Assembly (NCBI GenBank): GCA_905250125.1 | Contig: CAJNOL010000179.1 | Span: forward strand, 1-64,000 | From: Rotaria sordida | Lineage: Eukaryota; Rotifera; Eurotatoria; Philodinida; Philodinidae | Reading direction: 5' to 3' | DNA length: 64,000 bases | Shown here: in pieces, positions 1-10,756 of the stretch | How positions within the stretch are numbered: position 1 is the first letter of the stretch | Layout of the letters: each line of letters opens with the position of its first letter | The notes under the pieces: model-generated | Told to the model about the DNA's origin: nothing | What the model saw: only the letters and a program-made list of their open reading frames with translations | The model's database searches: none | Made by a program: the position numbers and the translations under genes

Positions 1-1053
1 AAATTCGTATTCATTAAAATTGATAATTGTAAACTGATTAAATTTGTGTCGTTTGTACTATTTAATTGATCAGCTGTTGAAAAATATTGTTCCCATGCAA
101 TTACTGTTGAATTATTAGTGCTGTTAATTTCTCTCGTTATACGTTTTTTTCTTCTTGTATGTACATTTGGTTTACTGCTCTTAATAAATATGCCAAGTAC
201 AGCATTTCGTTTTGTTGTTGAATTTGAATAAACGAAATGAATTTCACCTGCATAGTTATCACCATTTCTGAAAATAGAATAAACCCTATCTATTAAGTTT
301 CTCCTATAATAGATGCTCACAAGAAGTCTTCTGTTATGTTCAAGCAAACAAATGTTTCAAGAGTATCATCCATTAGATTTCTTATTTTTTAATTACTAAT
401 TATTTGACAAAAAAAAAAAACATTCTGCGAAAAACTACGATTTGAAAGCAGTTTTATAGATGTAAAAAAAAATTAAAACAATCATTTTCATTTGAATCGT
501 TCTTGATTTTCAATTTAGAATCATGAAAAACTTAGTCTATGTTCGATTAAATATTGTACTTAAAGTTTTAACTTCTTAGTTAATTAAATAATTAAGAGAA
601 GATCTTCTACCATAAGACAAGAGAATATTTGAAAAAATCTCATTAACGAATATTTAATTACATTTGATGTTCACTGCCAGATTTATAGTTTTCACCCCAA
701 TGAAGATGAAAATTAGCAAATTGATATGTTTCATTTAAACCACCGCCAGACAATGTTAGAGGAAATGCATTTTTGTCGACTTGTGTAGCTGTAATCGTAT
801 GGCCATTGTTTGTAATTGTAAAATTTTGCGTTGCATTAGTAGCAGGTGAAAATTGAAAAGCGGGAAATGCATTATAAACAGTACATGCTGTTAAAATATT
901 GATTGGTGACTGAACCTTTCCTTGACAGATTGGATATGAATCTTCCCAAACCTCTGGTCCAACATGACCATAATCCCAATGACTTGCGTCTGATAAAGAA
1001 GTATGTATTAAACACAATAATATAAAAACTATTAATACCCAACGAAAATACAT
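1..1053 (-). CDS. alpha-carbonic anhydrase 1 (secreted type; 3' end cut by window edge)
   Basis: Alpha-carbonic anhydrase, the zinc enzyme for reversible CO2 hydration. Exons: 1053-662 and 267 to beyond base 1, joined in phase after the SEHQ motif (intron 661-268). It starts with a hydrophobic signal peptide (MYFRWVLIVFILLCLIH). Visible family marks are QSPINI, the proton-shuttle region NNGHT (His present), the zinc ligands in FHLHWGE and the third ligand in GEIHFVY. A Cys before QSPINI is the usual partner of the disulfide seen in extracellular members. The reading frame stays open to base 1, so the C-terminal part (TTPPC region and any anchor) lies outside the window. First of three tandem paralogues on this strand that share the same intron position and phase. 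Secretion is inferred from the signal peptide. Confidence 0.9.
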
Positions 1054-4000
1054 GATGATCGTCGTGTTAGTTAAATAGAAATATCAGCTTTACTTTACGA
1101 TAAATTATAATCTTGATGATATAAATAAATGATTGAGTATAGTAGTGATTGGTGTTTAGCTTCTTTTTTTTTATGCAGGTGAGTAACTGCTATTTTTCTC
1201 TTCGATAAAAATAGAGGACTATTGTTTTTATATATCTATTCAATGACGTAGATAATAAATGATATCGTTACCAAGAAATATTCAAAAGATACACTAAAAG
1301 TTTGTTTAATTGATTATTATGTTCTTAACAGATGCTACCTTAAAGATTTAAACAATCATAGTTCTCCTTTCATTAATGGATATTACAGGTTTTTGAATGA
1401 ATAAGCGAAAACAGATATTTGGATTTTTCATGATTCAGTTATTTTTACTTTTATTTTTGCACCTGTTAGATATTCATAGTCAAAATAAGATGTAATATGT
1501 CAATACATTTATTTTTTTTTATCTTGTTAATATTCGAATGCGTAATAAATGTGCGATGATTCAAATGGAATATTTTAGAACAAGTAAATAACTATATTGT
1601 GTAATAATAAAAAGATAAAAATTACACAAAATTTACATGTTGATTTGCTTTATTGAATGAATATATTTATACCACATTCTTACAAGAGAATAATACTTCA
1701 AATTTTACTATGATATTTTTATTAAATATCATCTGTTAGATATTTTAGAAGACTTGAAATTATCATGAAACAAAAAAAACATATCATATATTTGTCTCAA
1801 ATGACAATATTTTTGATCGTCAACTTTTTTCAACATTCATTTCACAGTGTAATTGGTCAATAAAATATACGTATTGCTTTTGACTCATGTCAGCGTCAAT
1901 CTTATTCTATGGTGTTCCCTATTGTTAATCAGGCTAATTAATTAAGGATATCGTTGGCCTGGATAAAAACCTAAGTATAGTTTACTAAGCAAATCGTAAA
2001 CATATATACTACAACATTAACATAGGGAATAATATTTTTCAATGTATACGCACCCCTATCCGCTAATCTTAATTTCGTCATACATTAATCTGTTTTTGAT
2101 CTTTGAAAACGAAGTCCTGAATGTCAAGGAGGAGTTATGTGTATCGCATAGAAATATCAGAGAAGAAATGATGAAAAAATATGATTCGAAAAACAAGATT
2201 GGTGATCAAAAGTACGCCTCATTGCCGAATATTATAAATAAATCGATATTTAATATTATTTCATATACGAACTATTTCTTACAATGTTTATTTTTTGTGC
2301 AAATAGATTCATTATAGATGATAATAATTATTATTATAATTATTTCCTACATATCATAAATAACAAAAAAAAAAACCTGTAAAATTTATGTGTGAATAGA
2401 AGATGAAAATCCGTATTGTTGTCCTTGATAAGTGCAAATTCAAAAATTCATATTTGTATTGTACTTTATTTAGAACTGCATAGTATCTTTTTATACGATT
2501 TCTATTTAGGTAAGCTTTTATTCATTATTAACTAGAGGTGTTATAAATAACCCATTGATTAACGTATAAATTAGAAAAGTAAAAAACGTGTTTTTTGTTT
2601 TCGGTGATTTATAATGCAGAACGAAGCGATACATACAAATTAATACTGAATGTGCATCTTATATAGCTTAACGAATGCAAAAAAAATATATAGACTAAAA
2701 TGTAATTATCGCTGGATATGTATTGTCGGATACTATAAATATTAAAACATGCTGACTGTCATATTTTTTCGAATAGTAAACATCGTTGTACAAGTTTACA
2801 GGTATTGAATGGTTATTTTTAACTTAACATAAGAATAATATTTGTATTATAGTGAATATAAATATTTGACATAGATACAATTTTCATTTGGATATTTGAA
2901 TAACATTTAGATACTAAGAATATTTTTAGATATTTTGTAAATAAATTTATTCGATTCTAACTTATACAAAGGAAATGTATGATAAATAAATAACTTATTT
3001 TTTTTTTTATAAATACATCAATCAATTTTATTTTTTACCATTGTTGAGTTCTCTATTTTTGTTCTAATTCAATAGAATTTGGATAATTATGTCATGTTGA
3101 TTGTAAAATTAATATGTTTAGACTTGCCATGAAAAACTAAGTCTGTGAGACTAATTTGAAAATTAGTCTCATAGACTCAGTTTTTCATGGCAAGTCTAAA
3201 CATATTAGTTTTACAATCAGCATGAGATGGAAAAATTTTTTTTGTTTTTGAATCGAAAAAAATGTATCAGTTATTCAGTATGAAAAACGTGCTTTAGAAA
3301 CAAAAAACGATTTTTTTTTTTTATCGAAACTTTCAAATAAAAATATAAAATAGATATTCTTACTCAACTCATCGAGCTCTATCTAACCATGTATAAAAAA
3401 AACTTTTATTCGAATTTTGTTTTTTTTGCAACTTATGTTTGCATCATATGTGTATTGAAATAGATTTGTCTTGAATTTTTCTTGGAAGCAAAAAATAGAA
3501 ATCAATGTGTCATTCCTGAGTCCAGTAAATTAATCAACAATTCATCGTTTAAGAGAATTTTTTAGTCTTTTGATATCAAGATTTCATATTTTCATACTTG
3601 CTACTTTAAAAATTATTCGATCAAAGAGTTAAATAAAGTCATCATTGTCAATAATTTTCATTTGATATCGTAAGTATAATACTTGATCAAATCAGAGCTA
3701 CCAATAGGCTATCTTTTTCTGACTTGAAATGCCTACAAGTCAAACGAGATCAATTAATGTTTTCCATTTTAAAATAAGATAATAACAAATTCTTACACAT
3801 AATAACCCATTAAAATAAAGAGACAATCATTATAAATATTTTTCATACAAGAGAGGCTAAAATTAGTACAATATTTTTTTTTGATAATATTATTACTATT
3901 TAGCATATTTGAAAAAAAAAGTAATTATAATAGCAAAAACAACAAATAATCAGGCATAAAACGAAAATGTAGACAATCATTGATACTTACAATAACAGGC

Positions 4001-4584
4001 AAGGACTCTGCTCTCAATCAATATAAGTCCTACAACACTAAATTGACGTTTCTTTCAAGTATTTGTAGCAGAAATCGAGTGAATTTATCGAAGCACTCTC
4101 GAATAATAAAGCAATGTGTTAACATTTGACTATCGAAATGTAAGAGCCAGATCAATAACTTTGATCTAATCTAGCAAACCGGCAATTCTGAATTAGATTT
4201 CGAGAAATATAGCGAAAATAATAATGGAATTAGCTCATTCCTCATTCCAATCTATTATTAGAATAGTATCTTAATTGTTAGATAACTATTTGTTGTATAT
4301 AATCAATGATACAAATGTTAAACTTTAACTCGTCGCTATTGTTACTGATATTATAGAATATAAATGATGAATCAATTAATTTATATTACAATATATTGAC
4401 ATAAATAACAAATCATCTCAAAGTATATAGAAAGATCTGTAAGAATTCAAATCAGAGAAAAATATTCGTTTTTTCTTGTCTAAAAAAATAAAATTCGATT
4501 AAAACAAAATAATAAGATAACATTCAATATGTTCAATAATAAAATTTTTCAAATGAAGATTTTAAGTTATCAGATGATTTTATT
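1054..4584. other. intergenic spacer between carbonic anhydrase genes 1 and 2
   Basis: About 3.5 kb of AT-rich sequence with no convincing coding exon. A short open frame at 2042-2317 has no family resemblance and was not called. The only clear structure is the long palindrome at 3092-3225. The 5' part (1054-1200) should hold the promoter of carbonic anhydrase 1 and the 3' part (4400-4584) the 3' UTR of gene 2. Confidence 0.6.
3092..3225. repeat. long near-perfect palindrome (66-bp arms, about 2-base loop)
   Basis: The left arm 3092-3157 is the reverse complement of 3160-3225 with only a few mismatches, and the centre (GACTAATTT GA AAATTAGTC) is perfectly symmetric. Transcribed, it would fold into one long hairpin. 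It looks like a foldback element or a minimal MITE, but could also be a small-RNA precursor. No target duplication is obvious at its ends. Confidence 0.8.
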
Positions 4585-6444
4585 TCAATCTCTGCTTGGA
4601 CAACAATTATAATCTGGTATTGATGATAATGTTTCACGAAAAAAATTTCGATAAATTTTTCGAGTATATAATGATTGTGAACCACGATTATTTTTAAAAT
4701 AAATATTTTGTCGAAGAGCTTGAAATTCACTTTCAATAAAAATAATTGGTTCTTTAAACATAGTCCAAATAACACCTTGTGTACACGGAGGTGTAGTTAA
4801 TGAACCTTCATATCGCCAAAAATCTCGTAGATTTTTGCCCATAAGTAATACTAAATTTAAACGCATTATAGCTGTACTACCTTCTGTTTTTAATGTTTGT
4901 GCTATATCAAAAAATCTTTTCCATTCTTTTCGTACGTCTTCATCTATGAAATAAGCTGTACTGCTTGGTGTTCCATTGTCAATAAATGAACTTTGCATAA
5001 ATATACCAAGTACAGCTGTTTGTCGTGTATTAGGATTCATATATATAAAATGAATTTCACCTGCATACTTAATACCATTTCTATATACACAAAAGAAAAA
5101 AATTAAAGAGAGAAATCCAAGAGTTCATGTCCTTAGCTTATTGATACAGAGATACTGCACTTTTACGGTATGTTTTACAGGAGAATATCCCGATCTTCCT
5201 CAGAAACATCAGAAAAACTGTTTTTCGAATTTCATGACTATGATAATAGCTTGTTTTTTACATTATGCATATAAATTGACGAATTTCCTGTTCCTGTTTT
5301 AGGATAGAACCAAATCAACAAATCGAAAACATTCATAATAAACTATTCTCATTGAGACACGTCTCTGTGACATTAAACTAAGAGCACGAGTTCTTTTTAG
5401 AGTATTCATAGCTCATTTAGATCTACATAATGTACATAAGACGATGGAAAAAAGTTAGCTAAAAACGTATTTTTGATTTTTTTTCTATTATGTTAAGTAA
5501 TTAACTCAAATCTAAATTAGTGATTTTAATAGCTAATAGAGTTTTCTATCTAATGCATTCGATACCAAGATTTTATGGATGAATTATGATGGCAAGGTTT
5601 CTTAACAACCGGACGCGATAGTTTTCAGGTCACATAAGCGTTTTTTTTAATAATACCATTTTATAGGAAATGAAATTTATCAGGAAACCGACTAACAAAT
5701 GTATTTTTTCGGTTATTGTGATACTTTGACTTTTTCAGGGAAAGTCTTAGAAAATACAGCGACTTCTCATTTTGTTCTTCTTAAAATAGCATTGTTAAAA
5801 AAAATAGCTCCGGTAAAGTCTTCTTGTAGCTGAAAACTACCATGTCTGATTTCTATGACAAATCTTGCTATGCCATTTGGCTATCAAAATTACTATCTGA
5901 ATTTGAGTTAATTGCTTAACATTATAGCAAAAGATCAGTTGTTAAACTTTTTTCCATCATCTTAGTCTCGACTGAAAAGTGATTTATTAATTTGAGAACT
6001 TTCCTCGTCAAAGAAATTATTTGAAAGTTATGATCTGTATACTTACACTTGATGTTCACTACCTGATTTATGATTTTCTCCCCAATGTAAGTGAAGACCT
6101 ACAAATTCCCATATACCTTGTAAACCACCACCTGTCAGTTTCAAAGCTGATAGATTAGGTTCATTATTGAATGTACTAACAATTGTATATCTATTATTTT
6201 TAAGTGTAAAACTATGTTGTTCATTATAACGAGATCCAAATATAAATGGTGTAAAAGTTTTATATATTGTACATGCTGTTAAAATATTAATTGGTGATTG
6301 TGATTGACCAGCACATGTAGGATATTTTGCATACCAAACATCAGGTCCCAGTCTACTATAATCCCAATCATGAGCAGGGTCGGCATAAATCACAAAGAAC
6401 AAGAATGATATGAAGAAAACTACTTGATGCAACATTGCATTCAT
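4585..6444 (-). CDS. alpha-carbonic anhydrase 2 (secreted type, proton-shuttle His replaced)
   Basis: Exons 6444-6047 and 5080-4585 give 297 residues. The ATG at 6444 is preferred because the upstream in-frame codons include no other ATG, and it places a signal peptide (MLHQVVFFISFLFFVIYA) at the N-terminus. It has QSPINI, zinc ligands in LHLHWGE and GEIHFIY, and the substrate-pocket motif SLTTPPC. Cys residues before QSPINI and in TTPPC allow the extracellular-type disulfide. Where gene 1 and gene 3 read NNGHT, this copy reads NNRYT, so the position of the usual proton-shuttle His64 is Tyr. The protein ends in CCPSRD with no hydrophobic tail, so it is predicted to be soluble and secreted. 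The 966-base intron is filled by repeat sequence (see 5100-6020). Confidence 0.92.
5100..6020. mobile_element. foldback repeat in carbonic anhydrase 2 intron, with a second foldback nested inside
   Basis: The intron is occupied by a copy of a dispersed repeat also seen near 12035-12545, 25091-25639 and 28711-29186. Shared segments include the stretch around CTTAGCTTATTG, the GATACTGCA box, the pair of GGATAGAA boxes and the GATCTACATAATG box. Its right end (about 5960-6015, CTCGACTGAAAAG) matches the right end of the 25 kb copy. Between about 5437 and 5955 a different inverted repeat begins and ends with GATGGAAAAAAGTT and its complement, indicating nested insertion. No transposase is visible; non-autonomous. 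Confidence 0.6.
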
Positions 6445-6580
6445 TTGTTTTAAAAAAATATACAATATATTTATATATCTGAACGTGTGAAAATTTTCTT
6501 AAGGAACAAGAAGTACTCAAACACCTTCTTCTACTCGAAAGACGGAAGAACGCAATATGAATTATTACTCATCAGCAACA

Positions 6581-7308
6581 TTAAGGGAACCCCTACCTCA
6601 CCTTTTCCGACTCAAGATTTTTAGCTTTTTTCATTTTTTGTGTTTTGTATATGCATTTAGATGCTCTCTATCTAATGAGCACATTTTAAGAAGGCAAAAC
6701 CACCTTTTTGTATGTGAAAAACTCAATTTTATGCTAAAAAAGCCAAAAAATCTATCTTTCATTGCATTTTTCTCAAAACCAAATTTTTAAGGGAAAAATT
6801 GAAGTTTTCTTCCCTTTTCTCCTAAACGGTAAGACCGATTAGGCTCAAACTTTTTTTATGAGTACTTCGATCGAATTGGGGTGTGTGTTTTTCTCTTGAA
6901 AACATTTTACCTATGAAGTGCGGCAGGCTTTACAAAATTCGCATCATCTGAAAAAAAAACCTTTTTTTATGGTTTTTTGATAGTATCTTCAGTGTTTTGC
7001 TTCTCCTGAGTCTCAGGAACAATATTTTTCAAAGAAAAAAAAATACACACCCAGATTTATTCCTAGTTGCTGCAAAAAAAAAATTCAGCCCAAAAGAGCG
7101 TAGTATGACCGTTTGGCGGGGGAAAACTTCAAGTCATTTTTGACCCTTGGCGTCCCAAAATCTTCCTAAAGAAAGCATTTGGGAATCTGAGTCTATGACA
7201 ACTTTTATTCTGCTCATCGAGATCTATCTACTCTGAAAGTTTCAAAAAATTTCGCCTAACTGTTCTCGAGAAACATCGTAAAGGGGGAAACGGGTGGAGA
7301 CCCCTTAA
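6581..7308. mobile_element. TTAA-flanked non-autonomous element (piggyBac-like signature)
   Basis: A 728-bp block upstream of carbonic anhydrase 2 is bounded on both sides by TTAA. Immediately inside are imperfect inverted termini: GGGAACCCCTACC on the left, and on the right the complement of GGGGTCTCCACCC. TTAA target duplications with G/C-rich short termini are typical of piggyBac-type elements. The interior has no coding capacity and its base composition is less AT-biased than the surroundings. Class assignment is inference from the ends only. Confidence 0.5.
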
Positions 7309-7601
7309 ATGCAATTGACAAAAGTTCCAAAATGTCCAGAAGCTAAGATGAATCATCTTCCTACTATTTAAATATTTTAAGCAACATATATAATAATTTT
7401 ATTTTTTTTTTTCATCTTGATGACATATAATGAAGGTGATAAAATAACCTTCAGATATAATGTTCGTTTTTTTTTTCGGTGTTGATCTACGTAAAAAAAA
7501 ATATTATCTATTTTGTTTGTGTCATAGTCAAGAGAAGTTGGAAAAAAAAACCCAATATTAATTAGATTAGAAATTATTTTTGAAATCATTGATTTGTTTT
7601 A

Positions 7602-8693
7602 TTATTGAATTTTTTTTCTTTCTATTGAAGAACGCGTTTTACAAAAAACTACAAATACAATAAATAGTAAAACTAAACAAACAATCGATAGAAACAAGAC
7701 AAATGAATACATTGAACAATTTATTACACCAAATATCGAAAACATGTCCATAGTTTTCTTATTTTCTGAATCTAATAAACATAGATTATAATCCGGTATT
7801 GATGATGATGTTTCATGAATAAAATTTCGATAAACTGTTCGATTATATAATGGTTGAGGACCACGATAATCTTCAAAATAAACATTATCTCTCAAATTTT
7901 TAATTTGTTCTTCCATAAAATCAATTGGTTGTTTAAAAACTGTCCAAATAATGCCTTCTGTACATGGTGGTGTAGTCAATGAACCTTCATATCTCCAAAA
8001 ATCTTTTAAATTTTCACCCATAAGTGATGTTACATTTAAACCACATGAAATTGAATCATTTTCAGATGTTAATGTTTGTGCTTTATCAAAATATTTTTGC
8101 CATTCATTACGTGTAACATCATTTTTATCAAAAACAAATTTCTTCTTATGTAAATGACTTTGCATAAAAATACCAAGTACAGCCAATTGAGATGTTTGAC
8201 GATTTTGATAAACAAAATGTATTTCACCAGCATATTTAACACCATTTCTAAGAGAAAGAAAAAAAAAACAAATATATCTATACAATTTCATTAGTATTTT
8301 TGTATATATTTACATTTGATGTTCACTGCCTGATTTATAATGTTCTCCCCAATGTAAATGAAAATTTACAAATTCAAATGTTCCATTTAAATTACTACCA
8401 GTTAATTCAATAGATGATTGTTTATGTTGATTATTAATGGTACTAATTATTGTATGTCCATTATTTTTTAATGTAAAATAATGTTTTTCATCAAGTGTTA
8501 AAATAAAATTAAATGGTTGAAAATCTTTGTAGACAGTACATGCTGTTAAAATATTTATTGGTGATTGTGATTTACCAGAACATAATGGATAATATTCACT
8601 CCAAATATCTGGTCCAAGATTACCATAGTTCCATTGATCAGCAGAAATAGATATTAATAAGAAAAATATTACACAAACGTCAGAAGTTTTCAT
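7602..8693 (-). CDS. alpha-carbonic anhydrase 3 (membrane-anchored type)
   Basis: Exons 8693-8314 and 8247-7602 give 341 residues, with the same intron position and phase as its two neighbours but an intron of only 66 bases. It has a signal peptide, QSPINI, NNGHT (shuttle His present), zinc ligands in FHLHWGE and GEIHFVY, and SLTTPPC. After the catalytic domain there is a spacer and then one hydrophobic span (FVLFLSIVCLVLLFIVFVV) followed by a short basic tail (CKTRSSIERKKIQ). That is the layout of a type I membrane carbonic anhydrase such as the vertebrate CA XII/XIV class, with the catalytic domain outside the cell. Copies 1 and 2 are its tandem paralogues. Confidence 0.94.
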
Positions 8694-10756
8694 AGATAAT
8701 GATTAGTTCGAACAAATTATATGACATACTATCAAATAACAACACACCTGTACATATAAGTTTTACATGTAATAGGAAAGAGAAATATATACAGTAATAT
8801 TTAAAGCTTGAATAACGTTTGTTTTTCTTCGTCGTATATTTCAGAAATAATATGACAGAACGGTTGACAAGTAATGATATTGTATTCATCTACATTTACT
8901 TTTTGTAATCACCTAAAAGAACATATAAGATAATATTGAATGATAAAAATAGCAAACACTATTGCGAACATTACCTATTTGAAATAGTTCTTTTTCTTTC
9001 TATTAACGTATTCAAAAGAAAGAAACATTAGCTATTAGTAACGTGTTAATTTCCGTTCTTATCAGAATAAACAAAGAAGTTTTGACTTGTTCTGTACTTT
9101 TATATTGATATTGAAAATAATTACATTGTGTGATTTATAGACTAGATTTTTATAAATTGAAAAATTAATTTATAAATATTTAAATTACGAAATAACATAA
9201 ATCAACAAATGATAAATCCTATGTCTCGTTAATAAAAAACGTAAGAAAAACAAAACTTTTCTTTTTTATTTTTCCAAATTCTATATATAACTTATAACTA
9301 TTACATATGAGAAATAGTCACATCATAATTTTGACCTATTAAACAAACATTGCATAAAATTGGACGTAAATAAAAAAACAAATATCAAATAAAATAGCTA
9401 TCAAATTGTATCATCTATTAATTGAGAGAATCCATTTTTTAAAAGAAGAAAGGTCGATAAGTAATTGAGATTAGCCTCCTTAAAAAAATTCGATTTCTTC
9501 TATGTCAAACTATCATACAAGGTGTCCGAAAGGAAACCCTGGTAGAATTAATCATATATTAATTATTTATATTCTGTGCACAGATCGATTTGGAGAAGAT
9601 AATCTAAGAATTGCAAATTCATTTTAAGAAATGCTTTTCTTTTTTATCGTAAGAAGAAAAAAAACATTCTTTCTAATGTATGTCTATTGAAATGCTATAG
9701 AACTTAATATTTATAATACTATTTTTAGGTCATACAGTGAATTCTTCTCATAATTTTCAAAGACACTTGATAGCAATATGACTGTCTGTCAATTTTATCA
9801 AAAATAGAAAAACAGAACGAAAGACATGTAATTACAAAGTATATGTTTTTCTTTCGCTTTTTATGGTCATTTCAAGTGTAAATGTCAAAATTGTTATGAT
9901 AATATAACTATTTATTATTTTTCTTATATTTATTTTGAGTAATTCTGACTGGTGTCACAAAAACAAAAATTATTTCAGTAAAAACAATATTGTAGAAGAA
10001 AGTATTGAGCGTTGAGCAATAATTCTATTCTAGCCAATAAATCAAATCTATCAAGGCTACTATTGACGAAAGACTAAACTATTCAAAATGTAAAAATACC
10101 TTTTTGTTTTATAATTATCTAGGGATGCATTTTTAAACATCATCGTGAAGACTAATGAACGCATGAAGCACCTACGTTAATGACGGGTCTTTTTTTCCAT
10201 TATTCAGATTCCTTTATGCTCAAAAAAGCTAGTGATATTAATACATCGGTCATCACCGTAGGTTCTTCATGTGCTTAATAACTTCATCGTTAGTCTTATC
10301 GTTGCAATCGTATAATTATCTAAATAATTTTTACTAAGTCGTGGAATTTAGTGATAATTAGAAATCAAAAGAGTAATGTTAAAATGGTTTTCTTAAATGC
10401 TTTCTTATTCATTGTAAATAAATATATATATATATATGAAATATTTTTATTCGTCTATGAATAAACTATAATATACCTCAAATGTAAGCTTTCTACTTTC
10501 ATTGTAAAATTCACTACAAAACAATATTAATGATATTTATTCGATTTTGCTTTTCATCAATTATGTTGAAAAAACTGTCAAACTATCAAAACTAATTCTA
10601 TATATAATTAATATTAAAGATCATCAATATAACTAATTGTATTGTATTCAATATGCTTTTTATTTTTTCCTAAAAAACAAAAATTAAAAACATTTTGGCG
10701 CATAAAATAAAATCGATTTACTATAATCAACATGCAGATTTGGTTCATTATTGACG
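8694..10756. other. intergenic spacer, carbonic anhydrase 3 to GNAT gene
   Basis: Two kilobases of AT-rich sequence between divergently placed genes (minus to the left, plus to the right), so it should carry both promoters. No coding exon was recognised. The one clear structure is the inverted repeat at 10111-10319; a short AT microsatellite lies near 10422-10437. Confidence 0.6.
10111..10319. repeat. MITE-like hairpin with roughly 75-bp imperfect arms
   Basis: The segment begins and ends with ATAATTAT. Inside, the left arm reads GAAGACTAATGAACGCATGA, then ACCTACGTTAATGACGG. The right arm reads as the reverse complement of the same series (ACATGAAGAACCTACGG, then TGATGACC). The arms diverge by several substitutions and small indels around a central AT-rich loop. 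No coding capacity. Probably an old non-autonomous foldback element. Confidence 0.6.

Noticed and set aside
2042..2317. Open frame of 91 codons upstream of carbonic anhydrase 1
   Set aside because: No family motif, no codon pattern like the neighbours, and AT-rich stop-poor sequence can give this by chance.
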